A program made the position numbers and the translations under genes. A model generated the notes under the pieces. That model worked only from the letters and a program-made list of their open reading frames with translations. It was not told the origin of the DNA and did not search any database. A stretch of DNA of 64,000 nt from Flavobacteriaceae bacterium. GTDB lineage: Bacteria > Bacteroidota > Bacteroidia > Flavobacteriales > Flavobacteriaceae. Shown piece after piece: positions 63,756-64,000 of the stretch. How positions within the stretch are numbered: the first letter of the stretch is position 1; every line of letters starts with the position of its first letter. Location of the stretch: NCBI GenBank assembly GCA_947451525.1, contig CANFZM010000012.1, forward strand, positions 1-64,000. Reading direction: 5' to 3'.

Positions 63756-64000
63756 TTAGTGTTTCTCCACCCAAAGCCTTGCGTTTACAAACGCTTCAAT
63801 CCAAGGCGAAACTTCGTCTTTCTTATCACTAGGATAATAAGCCCAGTTCCAAGGGAAGGTAGAACGCTCAATGTGTGGCATCATTACCAAATGGCGACCT
63901 GTTGCATCACACATCATAGCTGTATTGTAATCCGATCCATTAGGATTTGCCGGATAGCCTTCATAACCATATTTGGCTACAATATTATAGTTACTTTCTT
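63756..64000 (-). CDS. purL: Phosphoribosylformylglycinamidine synthase, C-terminal end (partial)
   Basis: The last 80 residues of a minus-strand gene whose start is beyond the window. IVAKYGYEGYPANPNGS, YNTAMMCDATGRHLVMMPHIERSTF and WAYYPSDKKDEVSPWIEAF are the end of the glutamine amidotransferase domain. PHIE supplies the histidine and glutamate of the Cys-His-Glu triad. The enzyme makes FGAM from FGAR in purine synthesis. It is the large single-chain form. Confidence 0.93.
   Translation of the reverse strand, partial: ESNYNIVAKYGYEGYPANPNGSDYNTAMMCDATGRHLVMMPHIERSTFPWNWAYYPSDKKDEVSPWIEAFVNARLWVEKH

Noticed and set aside
1..64000. tRNA, rRNA or CRISPR features across the window
   Set aside because: Reading intergenic segments, I found no T-loop-like GTTCGAATC context with matching arms, no ribosomal sequence, and no short repeat-spacer array. 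A program scan was not possible here.

Overview
The window looks like a chromosomal segment of a Flavobacteriaceae bacterium, most likely Flavobacterium or a close relative. The DNA is AT-rich. Several genes are preceded by the Bacteroidetes -7 box TAnnTTTG and have little Shine-Dalgarno sequence. There is a type IX secretion substrate with a type B (CHU_C) C-terminal domain, and many lipoproteins and outer-membrane barrels. I saw no rRNA, tRNA or CRISPR array.

Layout. 1-340: the end of an ISAon1-like insertion sequence. 344-5462 (minus): overlapping operon of an MBOAT O-acyltransferase, an SGNH-like protein and a degenerate M1-peptidase/outer-membrane-barrel protein. 5588-15159: housekeeping and accessory genes (LOG protein, UvrA, TPR protein, Fic protein, ClC channel, AlkD-like protein, ACP phosphodiesterase). 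15293-25121: GlmM, a PKD/T9SS surface protein, MgtC, SelO, an S41 lipoprotein and a class V aminotransferase. 25122-27415: a repeat-rich accessory patch with two orphan membrane-protein genes, one bracketed by a 59-bp direct repeat. 27416-35579: VOC protein, IlvE, a DUF4920/cytochrome c/MnmD cluster, OxyR divergent from Dps, and a SulP transporter followed by carbonic anhydrase. 35661-40398 (minus): a two-paralogue uncharacterised gene pair with a proline-rich small ORF, and a LETM1-related protein. 40501-47264 (minus): Cu/Zn SOD, then a beta-oxidation operon (MarR, FadB-like, thiolase, acyl-CoA dehydrogenase) whose intergenic gaps hold GC-rich palindromic elements. 47767-55454: regulators, OmpA, acyl-CoA synthetase, an LTA-synthase-like sulfatase with a small phosphatase, and a cupin.

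The most interesting region is 55560-63490, which looks like a compact stress-response island. It encodes an AraC-type regulator with an unusual N-terminal domain, a hybrid histidine kinase carrying its own receiver and HPt domains, a stand-alone receiver, CsbD, a second Dps, a universal stress protein, an Lmo0937-type mini membrane protein, an outer-membrane barrel, a YtxH protein and a lipoprotein. Four promoters here (before the regulator, csbD, dps and the mini membrane gene) share an upstream (A/G/T)TG(T/C)AA direct repeat with exactly 21-bp spacing, set 31-32 bp before a TTTG/TTTA promoter element. This is the geometry expected for an AraC-type dimer. Two homologous ~100-nt terminator-ended non-coding sequences (42 of 50 core positions identical) lie in the same island and are strong candidates for paired small RNAs. 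I infer that the kinase, receiver and AraC protein control these promoters; the sequence does not prove the link.

Dispersed repeats are frequent: an AT-rich inverted repeat (5491, 30978, and in triplicate near 23351), a GTCATTCCGACG family (25352, 26320, 27201, 31096), and the GC-rich fad-operon palindromes (42933, 44261).
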